This document shows positions 1-7,398 of a stretch of 7,398 nt of DNA, in pieces. Origin of the DNA: Anaerolineae bacterium (GTDB taxonomy: Bacteria; Chloroflexota; Anaerolineae; Aggregatilineales; Aggregatilineaceae); assembly GCA_020848665.1 (NCBI GenBank), contig JADLHR010000481.1, forward strand, positions 1 to 7,398, in the 5' to 3' direction. Position 1 is the first letter of the stretch. Every line of letters begins with the position of its first letter. Below the pieces are notes generated by a model. That model saw only the letters and a list, made by a program, of their open reading frames with translations. It did no database searches and was not told the DNA's origin. The position numbers were made by a program, and so were the translations under genes.

Positions 1-12
1 ATCGTCCCCCAT
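1..12 (-). CDS. Start of a leftward gene, cut by the window edge
   Basis: Only the first four codons (ATG GGG GAC GAT) lie inside the window, so no product can be named. The case for a real start is contextual. On the minus strand the ATG is preceded five bases upstream by a purine-rich AGAAGGG that would serve as a ribosome binding site, and about 50 bases upstream by an exact TATAAT. The preceding leftward gene has already been closed by an intrinsic terminator, so a fresh promoter and start would fit. With four codons visible it could still be a chance ATG. Confidence 0.35.
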
Positions 13-59
13 GCAGGCCCTTCTTTCCACCGCGAGTCACCAGCCCCTCTGGCAGGGTT

Positions 60-65
60 ATTATA
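60..65 (-). promoter_or_regulatory. Candidate -10 box for the left-edge gene
   Basis: The minus strand reads an exact TATAAT here, within a short AT-rich patch in otherwise GC-rich DNA. Transcription would begin near position 53 and give a leader of about 40 bases before the ATG at 12..10. No good -35 hexamer is visible 16 to 18 bases upstream, so the call rests on the -10 box and its position between a terminator and a start codon. Confidence 0.4.
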
Positions 66-116
66 TGCGGCTTTTGCGGGCCGCGCACCGCGCGAAGGCG
101 AAAGCCAGCGAATACG

Positions 117-148
117 AAAAAGCCCCGGCGCGCACATCACGCCGGGGC
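117..148 (-). terminator. Intrinsic terminator of mrp
   Basis: Positions 122-130 (GCCCCGGCG) and 140-148 (CGCCGGGGC) form a perfect 9-base-pair GC-rich stem with a 9-base loop. Read on the minus strand, the stem is followed immediately by TTTTT (121-117). It begins 23 bases after the mrp stop codon, which is the expected position and orientation for rho-independent termination of that gene. Confidence 0.88.
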
Positions 149-171
149 CGGGAATTAAGAGGCGAGGTTCG

Positions 172-1236
172 TTACCGGATCACGTTGAGCGGGATGGTGC
201 TCTGCTGCCCGGCCAGCAACGTGACGCTGATCCGCGCCGCGACCATCTCCGCCAGCGTGCGGAACGCCTGCCCTGCCAGAGAATCCGGATCGTCGGCCAC
301 GATCGGGTGTCCCTGATCGCCGCCAATGCGCACGCCCGCCACCAGCGGGACGCGCCCCAGGAACGGCACGCCGCGCTCGTTGGCGAACGTCTCGCCGCCG
401 CCCTCGCCGAACAGATCGCCCGCCATATTCTCGATCACGCCCAGGATCGGGACGTTCAGCTTCTCGAACATCGCCAGCCCGCGCCGCGCATCGTCGATCG
501 CCACGCTCTGCGGCTGCGTCACGATGATCGCGCCGGTCAGCGGGACCGACTGCGCCAGGCTGAGCTGCGCGTCGCCGGTGCCGGGCGGCAAGTCCACGAC
601 CATATAATCCAGCTCGCCCCAATCCACGTCGGTAAAGAACTGGCGGATCGCGCCGTGCAGCATCGGGCCGCGCCAGATCATCGGCGTGTTCGGGTCCGCC
701 AGAAAACCCATGCTCATCACCTTCAGCCCAAAGACCTCGAACGGGATCAGCTTCTTGTTGGGCGAGATCGGCGGCTGTGCGTAGCCCAGACCGACCATCT
801 TAGGGATGTTCGGGCCGAGAATGTCGGCGTCCATCAGGCCGACGCGCGCACCACTCTGCGCCAGCGCCACCGCCAGGTTCACCGCGACGGTGCTCTTGCC
901 GACGCCGCCCTTGCCGCTGCTGACCGCGATCACGCTGCGAATCGGCGTCTGAATCTGCCCGAAGATGCGCCCGTCGGTCGGGACGTTCGAATCCCACTTG
1001 ATCTGGACGCCGCTGATCCCCGGCACGCGCGTCGCCGCCGCCTGAATGTCGCGGCCCATCACGTCTTTCAGCGGGCAGGCGGGCGTCGTCAGCATCACGC
1101 GCATATGCGCCACGCCAGCTTCGTCAACCGTCAGGTCGCGGATCATGTTGAGCGTGACGAGGTCACGATGCAGCTCCGGCTCCATCACCGTGCTGAGCGC
1201 CTTCATCACGCGGTCGTGCAGTTGCTCGTTGCTCAC
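172..1236 (-). CDS. mrp: Mrp/ApbC-family iron-sulfur carrier ATPase, CxxC motif absent
   Basis: A 354-residue P-loop ATPase of the Mrp/ApbC/NBP35 family, cytoplasmic proteins that are thought to carry Fe-S clusters to apoproteins. Residues about 5-85 form the N-terminal MIP18/DUF59 domain with the TTPACPLKD motif (50-58). The deviant Walker A GKGGVGKS is at 108-115, DADILGPNIPKM at 136-147, and the Walker B-like VVDLPPGTGD at 213-222. After IENM (268-271) most family members carry a CxxC pair that holds the bridging cluster. Here the sequence continues directly into AGDLFGEGGGE with no cysteine, and Cys54 is the only cysteine in the protein. The start is GTG, preceded by a strong AGAGAGGTG ribosome binding site. 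The family call is secure. Whether it can bind a cluster in the usual way is doubtful. Confidence 0.93.
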   Translation of the reverse strand: MSNEQLHDRVMKALSTVMEPELHRDLVTLNMIRDLTVDEAGVAHMRVMLTTPACPLKDVMGRDIQAAATRVPGISGVQIKWDSNVPTDGRIFGQIQTPIRSVIAVSSGKGGVGKSTVAVNLAVALAQSGARVGLMDADILGPNIPKMVGLGYAQPPISPNKKLIPFEVFGLKVMSMGFLADPNTPMIWRGPMLHGAIRQFFTDVDWGELDYMVVDLPPGTGDAQLSLAQSVPLTGAIIVTQPQSVAIDDARRGLAMFEKLNVPILGVIENMAGDLFGEGGGETFANERGVPFLGRVPLVAGVRIGGDQGHPIVADDPDSLAGQAFRTLAEMVAARISVTLLAGQQSTIPLNVIR

Positions 1237-1311
1237 TGAACACCTCTCTGTGATTCATCGCCCCACGTCGTGTGCGAGGAATATCCGTCGGCGGGCGCGG
1301 AAAACGCGATG

Positions 1312-1317
1312 ATTATA
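1312..1317 (-). promoter_or_regulatory. Candidate -10 box of mrp
   Basis: An exact TATAAT on the minus strand, 75 bases upstream of the mrp GTG start, just beyond the divergent intergenic structure. Predicted transcription start is near 1305, giving a leader of roughly 70 bases. No convincing -35 element is present at 16-18 bases, and no TGn extension is seen, so strength is uncertain. Confidence 0.5.
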
Positions 1318-1392
1318 CCGCGTGCGCGGCTCCCAGGCGCGCTCCAGACGCCCGGAAAAAGCAAGTCGATCCGTTCGGAGCGTTTATTTATG

Positions 1393-1496
1393 ACAATCGT
1401 CTTCGTTATTATGCGCGATTGTACCCTGCCCCGCGCCAGGATACCAGTTCATGCGCGGGTTAGAGGCCCGTTGCGAGCCGGTCAGCGCAGGGTACA
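1393..1496. other. Nested inverted repeats, possible structured RNA or leader
   Basis: This lies in the middle of the 358-base gap between divergent mrp and the kinase gene. TGTACCCTGC (1420-1429) is the perfect complement of GCAGGGTACA (1487-1496). Directly inside the left arm, CCCGCGC (1430-1436) pairs perfectly with GCGCGGG (1453-1459). GGCC (1465-1468) can pair with GGTC (1480-1483, one G-U). Together these give a three-way-junction fold of 77 bases. A further repeat, ACAATCG (1393-1399) with CGATTGT (1416-1422), overlaps the left arm and would compete with it. On the plus strand a TATTAT at 1407-1412 would place a start at about 1419, right at the base of the fold. It could be a small RNA, a 5' leader of the kinase mRNA, or a protein-binding site. 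The strand is unknown. Confidence 0.35.
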
Positions 1497-1594
1497 GATC
1501 GGCGCAGTTGAAGCGCAATCTTTATCATACTCAAACCGGGCGCGCACCCGGCTGGCTACCATGACTGGGGGCGCCGGGGTAAAATGACTCCAGA

Positions 1595-2782
1595 ATGGGA
1601 TTCAGGCAGGATGAAGCATCGGTGAGATCGACCGCACACGATCTACGGCGGCACGCCGGTGGCTCGACGGGGGCGTCCCCCGCGACGCTCTTGCTCGCTG
1701 CGGGCGCCCGCAGCGTCGAGATTACGCTGCGCCGCGCGCTGCAAGCCGAGGGCCACGTGGTAGTGACCGCTCCGCAGCTTGACGCCGTGCTGCCAGCGCT
1801 GCGCGCCGAACATTTCGACCTGGTCATTATCGACGCGCAGCGCAGCCCGGAAGCCAGTTACGATCTGTGCGCAGCGATCAAGGACCGGACCGAGCTGGGC
1901 TATGTCCCCGTCGTGATACTGGCCGAGACCGACGCAGGCTGGATGGATGACGCGCCCGATCTCCAGCCAGATGCGCTGCTGCTGACCCCGGTTGACCTGC
2001 GCGAACTGCATCACACAACCCGCACTCTGCTGCGGCTCAAGCGCCAGTTCACCCGGCTGCTGCCCAGCGCCAGCGCCAGCCGGGCGCACGAGATCGACGT
2101 GCTGCGCGCCGACATCATCCGCAACGTCTCGCACGAGCTTTCCACACCGCTGCTGCAAGTCAAAACCGCGATCGCGATGCTGCTCGACCCAGCGAACCTT
2201 CCTGCTCGCTCTGGTGCGCTCGACACGATGGCGCGCGAAGCCGCCGCCCGGCTCGAAGAGGTGGTGGATAACATTCAGCAGCTTGCCCAGGCGCATGCGA
2301 TCTCGCTCGCTCCGTTCATCGCCGCCGACGCGCTGTCCGGCGCACTCCGGCACCTGGAGCGCAGCTGGACCTGGCAGCACCAGGTCGGGCGCATCGAGGT
2401 CCACAACAGCGCACGCGAGGCAATCGTGCTTGGCGATCGCTCGGCCACCGCTCGCCTGCTCCAACTCTTGCTGGAAAACGCGCTGAAATTCAGCCCGCCC
2501 GACACGCCGGTCTATCTGAGCGCGTCGCTACTGGATACCGGGCGCGTCTGGTTTGGCGTCGAAGACTCCGGGATCGGCATTCCGCCCGAAGAACAAGAGC
2601 AGATTTTCGAGGTGTTCTACCAGGTGGATCGTTCGTCGCGCCGCCGCTATCAGGGCGCTGGCACCGGGCTGGCGCTGGCGATGCTGCTGGCCGGTGGAAT
2701 GGAAACCGCGATCGAAGTCGACAGCGCGCCGGGCGAGGGCAGCACCTTCTCATTCACGCTGCCGCTGGTCGAGATGCTGTAA
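1595..2782 (+). CDS. Soluble sensor histidine kinase with degenerate N-terminal receiver-like domain
   Basis: 395 residues with no membrane segment, so a cytoplasmic kinase. Residues about 31-150 look like a receiver fold. FDLVIID (74-80) puts Asp80 at the phosphoacceptor position, but the acidic pair after the first strand is replaced by AAG (TLLLAAG, 31-37) and the Lys-Pro near the end is Thr-Pro (LLTPVD, 129-134). Phosphorylation there may therefore not work normally. The dimerisation/phosphotransfer helix has SHELSTPL (159-166) with His160. The ATPase domain shows the N box LLLENALKFS (291-300, Asn295), the G1 box VEDSGIGIP (322-330), the F box region IFEVFYQVD and the G2-type GAGTGLAL. 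No response regulator is adjacent, so the partner is unknown. The start is uncertain: ATG 1595 has a poor ribosome binding site, and an in-frame GTG at 1622 is the main alternative. The stop is TAA. Confidence 0.87.
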   Translation: MGFRQDEASVRSTAHDLRRHAGGSTGASPATLLLAAGARSVEITLRRALQAEGHVVVTAPQLDAVLPALRAEHFDLVIIDAQRSPEASYDLCAAIKDRTELGYVPVVILAETDAGWMDDAPDLQPDALLLTPVDLRELHHTTRTLLRLKRQFTRLLPSASASRAHEIDVLRADIIRNVSHELSTPLLQVKTAIAMLLDPANLPARSGALDTMAREAAARLEEVVDNIQQLAQAHAISLAPFIAADALSGALRHLERSWTWQHQVGRIEVHNSAREAIVLGDRSATARLLQLLLENALKFSPPDTPVYLSASLLDTGRVWFGVEDSGIGIPPEEQEQIFEVFYQVDRSSRRRYQGAGTGLALAMLLAGGMETAIEVDSAPGEGSTFSFTLPLVEML

Positions 2783-2830
2783 GGCGCGTTGCGGCCCGAT
2801 TTTCCCCTTTCCGAAAGGCCGATTGCCCTT

Positions 2831-2836
2831 TATAAT
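2831..2836 (+). promoter_or_regulatory. -10 box of the tRNA-Leu promoter
   Basis: Exact TATAAT, 16 bases before the mature tRNA 5' end and predicting a start near 2843. The hexamer at -35 with a 17-base spacer (TTTCCG, 2808-2813) is a weak match. The box sits inside inverted repeats: GCCC (2825-2828) with GGGC (2837-2840), and AAAGGCC (2814-2820) with GGCCTTT (2838-2844). These may help to end transcription from the upstream kinase gene, although no proper T-tract follows them. Confidence 0.6.
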
Positions 2837-2852
2837 GGGCCTTTAACCCCCT

Positions 2853-2934
2853 GGGGGAGTGGCGGAACTGGCAGACGCGCATGACTTAGGATCATGTGGA
2901 GAAATCCGTATGGGTTCGAGTCCCATCTTCCCCA
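2853..2934 (+). tRNA. tRNA-Leu, anticodon UAG
   Basis: A complete type II cloverleaf can be drawn. The acceptor stem is GGGGGAG (2853-2859) with CTTCCCC (2927-2933, one G-U), and the discriminator is A2934. The D stem is GCG/CGC (2862-2864, 2876-2878) with the GG pair in its loop. The anticodon stem is CATGA/TCATG (2880-2884, 2892-2896) around the loop CTTAGGA, which gives anticodon TAG at 2887-2889. The long variable arm has GGA-GAAA-TCC, and the T arm is ATGGG-TTCGAGT-CCCAT. The long variable arm and A discriminator fit leucine, reading CUA and probably other CUN codons. The 3' CCA is not encoded (TCA follows), so it must be added by CCA-adding enzyme. Confidence 0.96.
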
Positions 2935-2948
2935 TCAAGCCTATCCTG

Positions 2949-2981
2949 CGGGGCGCACTCCGGCGCCCCGTTCGCTTCGTT
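2949..2981 (+). terminator. Terminator after tRNA-Leu
   Basis: CGGGGCGC (2949-2956) and GCGCCCCG (2963-2970) form a perfect 8-base-pair stem with a 6-base loop, starting 14 bases after the tRNA. The tail TTCGCTTCGTT is only moderately T-rich, so termination may be partial. Position and stem quality still favour it as the tRNA transcript end. Confidence 0.72.
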
Positions 2982-3031
2982 AAACCTCTGTAAGAAGTGC
3001 GGCTGGCGCATAGCTAGGGGTCAGGACGAAG

Positions 3032-3040
3032 TGCTATAAT
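3032..3040 (+). promoter_or_regulatory. Extended -10 promoter of tig
   Basis: TGC followed by an exact TATAAT (3035-3040) forms an extended -10 element, which can compensate for the lack of a recognisable -35 hexamer here. The predicted start is near 3047, about 23 bases before the chosen ATG at 3070. It probably drives the whole tig-clpP-clpX cluster, since no comparably good promoter is seen further down. Confidence 0.65.
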
Positions 3041-3069
3041 CGCAGCGTCGCGGAACAGTGAAGGGCAGA

Positions 3070-4851
<1,782 letters not shown>

Positions 4852-4862
4852 CGTTTCAGCCA

Positions 4863-4888
4863 GCGCCGGGATGCATCACGCCTGGCGC
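4863..4888 (+). other. Hairpin between tig and clpP
   Basis: GCGCCGGG (4863-4870) pairs with CCTGGCGC (4881-4888) over 8 base pairs including one G-U, with a 10-base loop. It begins 12 bases after the tig stop, and no T-tract follows. It is therefore not a good intrinsic terminator. It could protect or process the mRNA, or pause polymerase, between the two genes. It ends 9 bases before the clpP ribosome binding site. Confidence 0.45.
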
Positions 4889-4909
4889 CCCTCCACGAAG
4901 GGAGCCACC

Positions 4910-5554
4910 ATGCTAGACTCGTACAATGGCCTGATCCCCATGGTCATTGAGACCAGCGGGCGCGGAGAACGCGCTTACGATATCTATTCGCTGCTGCTGA
5001 AGGAGCGCATCGTTTTCCTCGGCACGCCAATCAATGACCAGGTCGCCAACCTGATCGTCGCCCAGCTTCTGTTTCTCGACCGCGAAGACCCGGACCGGCA
5101 GATCCAGCTCTACATCAACTGCCCCGGCGGCGTGATCTACGCCGGGCTGGCGATCTACGACACCATCCGCCAGATTCGCCCGCCGATCATGACGGTTGCG
5201 GTGGGCCTGACCGCCAGCTTCGGGACCGTGCTGCTGACCGCCGGGACAAAAGGCCGCCGCTATGCGCTGCCCAACGCGACGGTCCATATGCACCAGCCCT
5301 GGTCTTCTGGCGGCGGCGGGCAGGCGAGCGACATCGAGATTCAGGCGCGCGAGATCCTGCGTCAGCGCGATATGCTCAACCAGATTCTGGCGGAGCGCAC
5401 CGGGCAGCCCCTGTCGCGCATCGAAGAAGACACCGACCGCGACTTCTACATGACGGCCCAGCAGGCGCTCGACTACGGCCTGATCGACGGTATCCTTGAG
5501 CCGCCGGCCAAGGCCGCAAAAGAGGATAAGAGCGAGGATAGTAAGTCGAAGTGA
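4910..5554 (+). CDS. clpP: ATP-dependent Clp protease proteolytic subunit ClpP
   Basis: 214-residue serine peptidase that assembles into two heptameric rings and degrades proteins fed in by a Clp ATPase, here probably ClpX. The catalytic triad is visible: Ser103 in TASFGT, His128 in VHMHQP, and Asp178 in TDRDFY. INCPGG (69-74) forms the oxyanion region. DIEIQAREIL (141-150) lies in the handle helix, which follows a glycine-rich turn one residue longer than in the Escherichia coli enzyme. A short Lys/Asp/Glu/Ser-rich tail ends the protein. The start is ATG 4910 because AAGGGAG sits five bases upstream and the protein then begins at a normal ClpP N-terminus. The frame stays open further upstream to 4586, but that part overlaps tig and does not look like ClpP. 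The stop overlaps the clpX start. Confidence 0.96.
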   Translation: MLDSYNGLIPMVIETSGRGERAYDIYSLLLKERIVFLGTPINDQVANLIVAQLLFLDREDPDRQIQLYINCPGGVIYAGLAIYDTIRQIRPPIMTVAVGLTASFGTVLLTAGTKGRRYALPNATVHMHQPWSSGGGGQASDIEIQAREILRQRDMLNQILAERTGQPLSRIEEDTDRDFYMTAQQALDYGLIDGILEPPAKAAKEDKSEDSKSK

Positions 5555-6840
5555 CCCAGTTGATTGGACCCCAACGCTGCTCGTTTTGCCGGCGCGCCGC
5601 CGACGAAGTGAACCGCCTGATCTCCGGTCCGGATGGCGCGTTCATCTGCGACGAATGCGTTCACCTGTGCATGGAAGTGCTCAACGAAGATACCCCGCGC
5701 TTTGACGAGGGGGGCGACTTCATGGTCGAGCACGTCCCGTCGCCGCGCGAGATCGTCGAGCACCTCGACCAGTATGTCGTCGGGCAGGAACAGGCCAAGC
5801 GCGTGCTGTCGGTCGCGGTCTACAACCACTACAAGCGGATCAACGCGGGCGGTATGAGCGGCGAGGTCGAGCTGGAGAAAAGCAACGTCCTGCTCATGGG
5901 GCCGACTGGCAGCGGCAAGACCCTACTGGCCCAGACGCTTGCGCGGATGCTCGACGTGCCGTTCTGCATCGCCGACGCCACCTCGCTCACCGAAGCGGGC
6001 TACGTCGGTGAGGATGTCGAAAATATTCTGCTGCGCCTGATCCAGGCGGCGGACTTTGACATCAGGCGCGCCGAGCAGGGCATCATCTATATCGACGAGA
6101 TCGACAAAACGACGCGCAAATCGGGCGACAACCCGTCGATCACCCGCGACGTGAGCGGCGAGGGCGTTCAGCAGGCGCTGTTGAAGATCATCGAGGGCAC
6201 GCTGGCGAACGTGCCGCCGCAGGGCGGCCGCAAGCACCCGCACCAGGAGTTCATCCAGATCGACACGCGCAAGATTCTGTTCATCTGCGGCGGCACGTTC
6301 GACCGCCTGGAAGAAACAATCGCGCGGCGGGTCGGCGCCAAGGGCGCGCTCGGCTTTGGCGCGCAGGCCGCTGAGGGCCAGGCAACCCATACCGGGCTGC
6401 TGCACCAGGTCGCACCGGAAGACCTGATCAAGTTCGGCATGATCCCGGAGATTGTCGGGCGCCTGCCGGTGATCACAGTCGTCGATCCGCTCGATCGCGA
6501 CGCGCTGGTACGCATCCTGACCGAGCCGAAGAACTCGCTTGTCAAGCAATTCCAGCAGATGTTCGCGCTCGACGGCGTGGCGCTGGAGTTCACCGGGGAC
6601 GCGCTTCACGCGGCGGCGGACCTGGCGTCGGCGCGCGAAACGGGCGCTCGCGGGTTGCGCAGCATCATGGAAGTCGCGCTGCTCGACGTGATGTACGAGA
6701 TCCCGTCGTTCAAGGAGATCGTGCAGCGTGTCGTGGTCGATGCTGAGGTCATTCGTGGCACAGCGCGGCCCAAGATTATCCTCGAAAACAACCGCGTCCT
6801 GCGCTGGGGCGACGACGGCACGCTGGAAAGCGCCGCCTGA
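5551..6840 (+). CDS. clpX: ClpX unfoldase, ATPase subunit of ClpXP
   Basis: 429-residue AAA+ hexameric unfoldase that recognises tagged substrates and threads them into ClpP. The N-terminal zinc-binding domain has Cys10, Cys13, Cys33 and Cys36. Other motifs in order: Walker A GPTGSGKT (117-124), pore-1 loop GYVG (150-153), Walker B IIYIDEID (178-185), the RKH pore loop (227-229), an ALGFG loop (266-270) corresponding to the IGF loop that docks on ClpP, the arginine finger in EIVGRLP (300-306, Arg304), and sensor 2 GARGLR (365-370). Every expected functional element is present at normal length. The GTG start overlaps the clpP TGA stop as GTGA (5551-5554), which suggests translational coupling. 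The upstream GAGGATAG may serve as ribosome binding site. Confidence 0.97.
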   Translation: MTQLIGPQRCSFCRRAADEVNRLISGPDGAFICDECVHLCMEVLNEDTPRFDEGGDFMVEHVPSPREIVEHLDQYVVGQEQAKRVLSVAVYNHYKRINAGGMSGEVELEKSNVLLMGPTGSGKTLLAQTLARMLDVPFCIADATSLTEAGYVGEDVENILLRLIQAADFDIRRAEQGIIYIDEIDKTTRKSGDNPSITRDVSGEGVQQALLKIIEGTLANVPPQGGRKHPHQEFIQIDTRKILFICGGTFDRLEETIARRVGAKGALGFGAQAAEGQATHTGLLHQVAPEDLIKFGMIPEIVGRLPVITVVDPLDRDALVRILTEPKNSLVKQFQQMFALDGVALEFTGDALHAAADLASARETGARGLRSIMEVALLDVMYEIPSFKEIVQRVVVDAEVIRGTARPKIILENNRVLRWGDDGTLESAA

Positions 6841-6875
6841 TCGCCCGGCAGGATGGATCAGTATGCAAGGCGACG

Positions 6876-6900
6876 GGGGGCGCGCAGGCGCTCCCTTTTT
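6876..6900 (+). terminator. Intrinsic terminator after clpX
   Basis: GGGGGCGC (6876-6883) pairs with GCGCTCCC (6888-6895) through 8 base pairs with one G-U, closed by a GCAG tetraloop and followed at once by TTTTT (6896-6900). It lies 35 bases after the clpX stop and should end the tig-clpP-clpX transcript. Confidence 0.9.
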
Positions 6901-6902
6901 CG

Positions 6903-6930
6903 TTGGCCTCGCGCCCGGATGTGGTACACT
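6903..6930 (+). promoter_or_regulatory. Candidate promoter of the lipoprotein gene
   Basis: TTGGCC (6903-6908) could be a -35 element (four of six bases match). It is followed by a 16-base spacer that ends in TGG, and then TACACT (6925-6930), an extended -10 with four of six bases matching TATAAT. The predicted start is near 6937, about 30 bases before the lipoprotein start. It sits directly after the clpX terminator, where a new promoter would be needed. Confidence 0.5.
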
Positions 6931-6968
6931 GGGGCGTCTCTGTATTGGAAGGATACCGCTGTCGCTTG

Positions 6969-7398
6969 ATGATCCGTTTTCTCGCCAGGTTCATCTCGCT
7001 GCTCGTCACGCTGGCTGCGCTGGCCGGATGCACGCTGACGCAAAGCCCGGCCACCCCGCGTGCCATCACCGCGACGCCGGTCGCGCAGCTTGCCACGGCG
7101 ACGAGCGCCCCGACGCTGCCACCCAGCCCGACCGTCGCTCCGTCCGACACCCCGGCGCCCGCGCCCTCGGAGACGCCTGTTCCGCTGGAGCCAAGCGCCA
7201 CCCCGCCGCCCGTGCTCGCGCTCTCGACCGTGTCGGCGACGCCTGCGCTGCTGCCGCCGACCCTGGCCCCAACGCGCACGCCATCCAGCCCGCCAACCGT
7301 CCCGCCGCTGGATGATGGCAGCGGGCGCGCGATCGGCGGCACCGGGCGCGACATCTTCGCGCTGACCGGCCTGGAAGAAGTCGATGCGCTGCCCGAAA
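6969..7398 (+). CDS. Secreted lipoprotein with Pro/Thr/Ala-rich linker, 3' end outside window
   Basis: An open frame of 143 codons runs to the window edge without a stop. It begins MIRFLARF, followed by a hydrophobic core and the lipobox LAGC with Cys21, a type II signal peptide typical of an exported, lipid-anchored protein. Residues about 22-113 are almost entirely Pro, Ala, Thr, Ser, Val and Leu, and should form an extended, unfolded linker holding the following domain away from the membrane. From about residue 114 (LDDGSGRAIGGTGRDIFALTG; each part under 20 residues of interest) the composition changes to that of a folded domain, which lies mostly beyond the window. The function cannot be told. 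GGAAGGA (6947-6953) is the likely ribosome binding site. Its spacing to ATG 6969 is long (15 bases), so the adjacent in-frame TTG at 6966 is an alternative start. Confidence 0.8.
   Translation, partial: MIRFLARFISLLVTLAALAGCTLTQSPATPRAITATPVAQLATATSAPTLPPSPTVAPSDTPAPAPSETPVPLEPSATPPPVLALSTVSATPALLPPTLAPTRTPSSPPTVPPLDDGSGRAIGGTGRDIFALTGLEEVDALPE

Noticed and set aside
307..1239. Plus-strand open frame of about 310 codons opposite mrp
   Set aside because: It is rich in His, Arg and Gln with no recognisable motif, and lies entirely opposite an Mrp gene with all ATPase motifs. Such frames are common in GC-rich DNA.
1420..1496. The 77-base intergenic fold as a tRNA
   Set aside because: The closing stem is 10 base pairs, and there is no T-loop sequence or anticodon arm in the right place on either strand.
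1643..2464. Minus-strand open frame of 273 codons opposite the kinase
   Set aside because: It shows no family motif or ribosome binding site, and is fully antisense to a kinase with clear H, N and G boxes.
4852..4909. A heat-shock operator (CIRCE-type) or separate promoter ahead of clpP
   Set aside because: I found no TTAGCACTC/GAGTGCTAA repeat and no convincing -10 and -35 pair in the 58-base gap. The only structure is a GC-rich hairpin.
6776..7354. Minus-strand Gly/Ser/Val-rich open frame at the right end
   Set aside because: It is the complement of the Pro/Ala/Thr-rich lipoprotein linker and runs across the clpX terminator. The plus strand has a signal peptide, lipobox and ribosome binding site.

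Overview
This GC-rich window looks like ordinary bacterial chromosome. It carries housekeeping genes, intrinsic terminators, TATAAT-type promoters and a tRNA without encoded CCA, and I see no transposase, integrase, phage gene or CRISPR array. The protein style (an Mrp without its CxxC motif, a soluble sensor kinase, trigger factor followed by ClpP and ClpX, a Pro/Thr-rich lipoprotein) suggests Chloroflexota, perhaps an Anaerolineae-like lineage. That placement is a guess from memory of the families, not a computed result.

Layout, left to right. (1) At the left edge, a leftward gene appears to begin (start codon at 12..10), with a TATAAT box behind it. (2) A leftward Mrp/ApbC-type P-loop ATPase (1236..172) ends in a perfect terminator hairpin. 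(3) A 358-base divergent intergenic region holds a TATAAT box for mrp and a group of nested inverted repeats (1393-1496) that could fold as a small structured RNA or leader. (4) A rightward soluble histidine kinase (1595-2782) has an N-terminal receiver-like domain lacking key residues. (5) tRNA-Leu(UAG) follows, with its own promoter and terminator. (6) A tig-clpP-clpX cluster (3070-6840) starts from an extended -10 promoter and ends in a strong terminator. (7) A new promoter then leads to the start of a lipoprotein gene that runs off the right edge.

The cluster groups protein-quality-control functions. Trigger factor meets nascent chains at the ribosome, ClpX unfolds substrates, and ClpP degrades them. 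clpP and clpX overlap by four bases and are probably translationally coupled.

The outstanding feature is in trigger factor. An uninterrupted run of 78 acidic residues (68 Asp, 10 Glu) interrupts the FKBP-like prolyl-isomerase domain. It is encoded by 234 bases of pure GAC/GAT/GAA codons without a single GAG. The flanking domain pieces are in frame and intact, so this looks like an expanded in-frame loop and not a broken gene. Its function is unknown.
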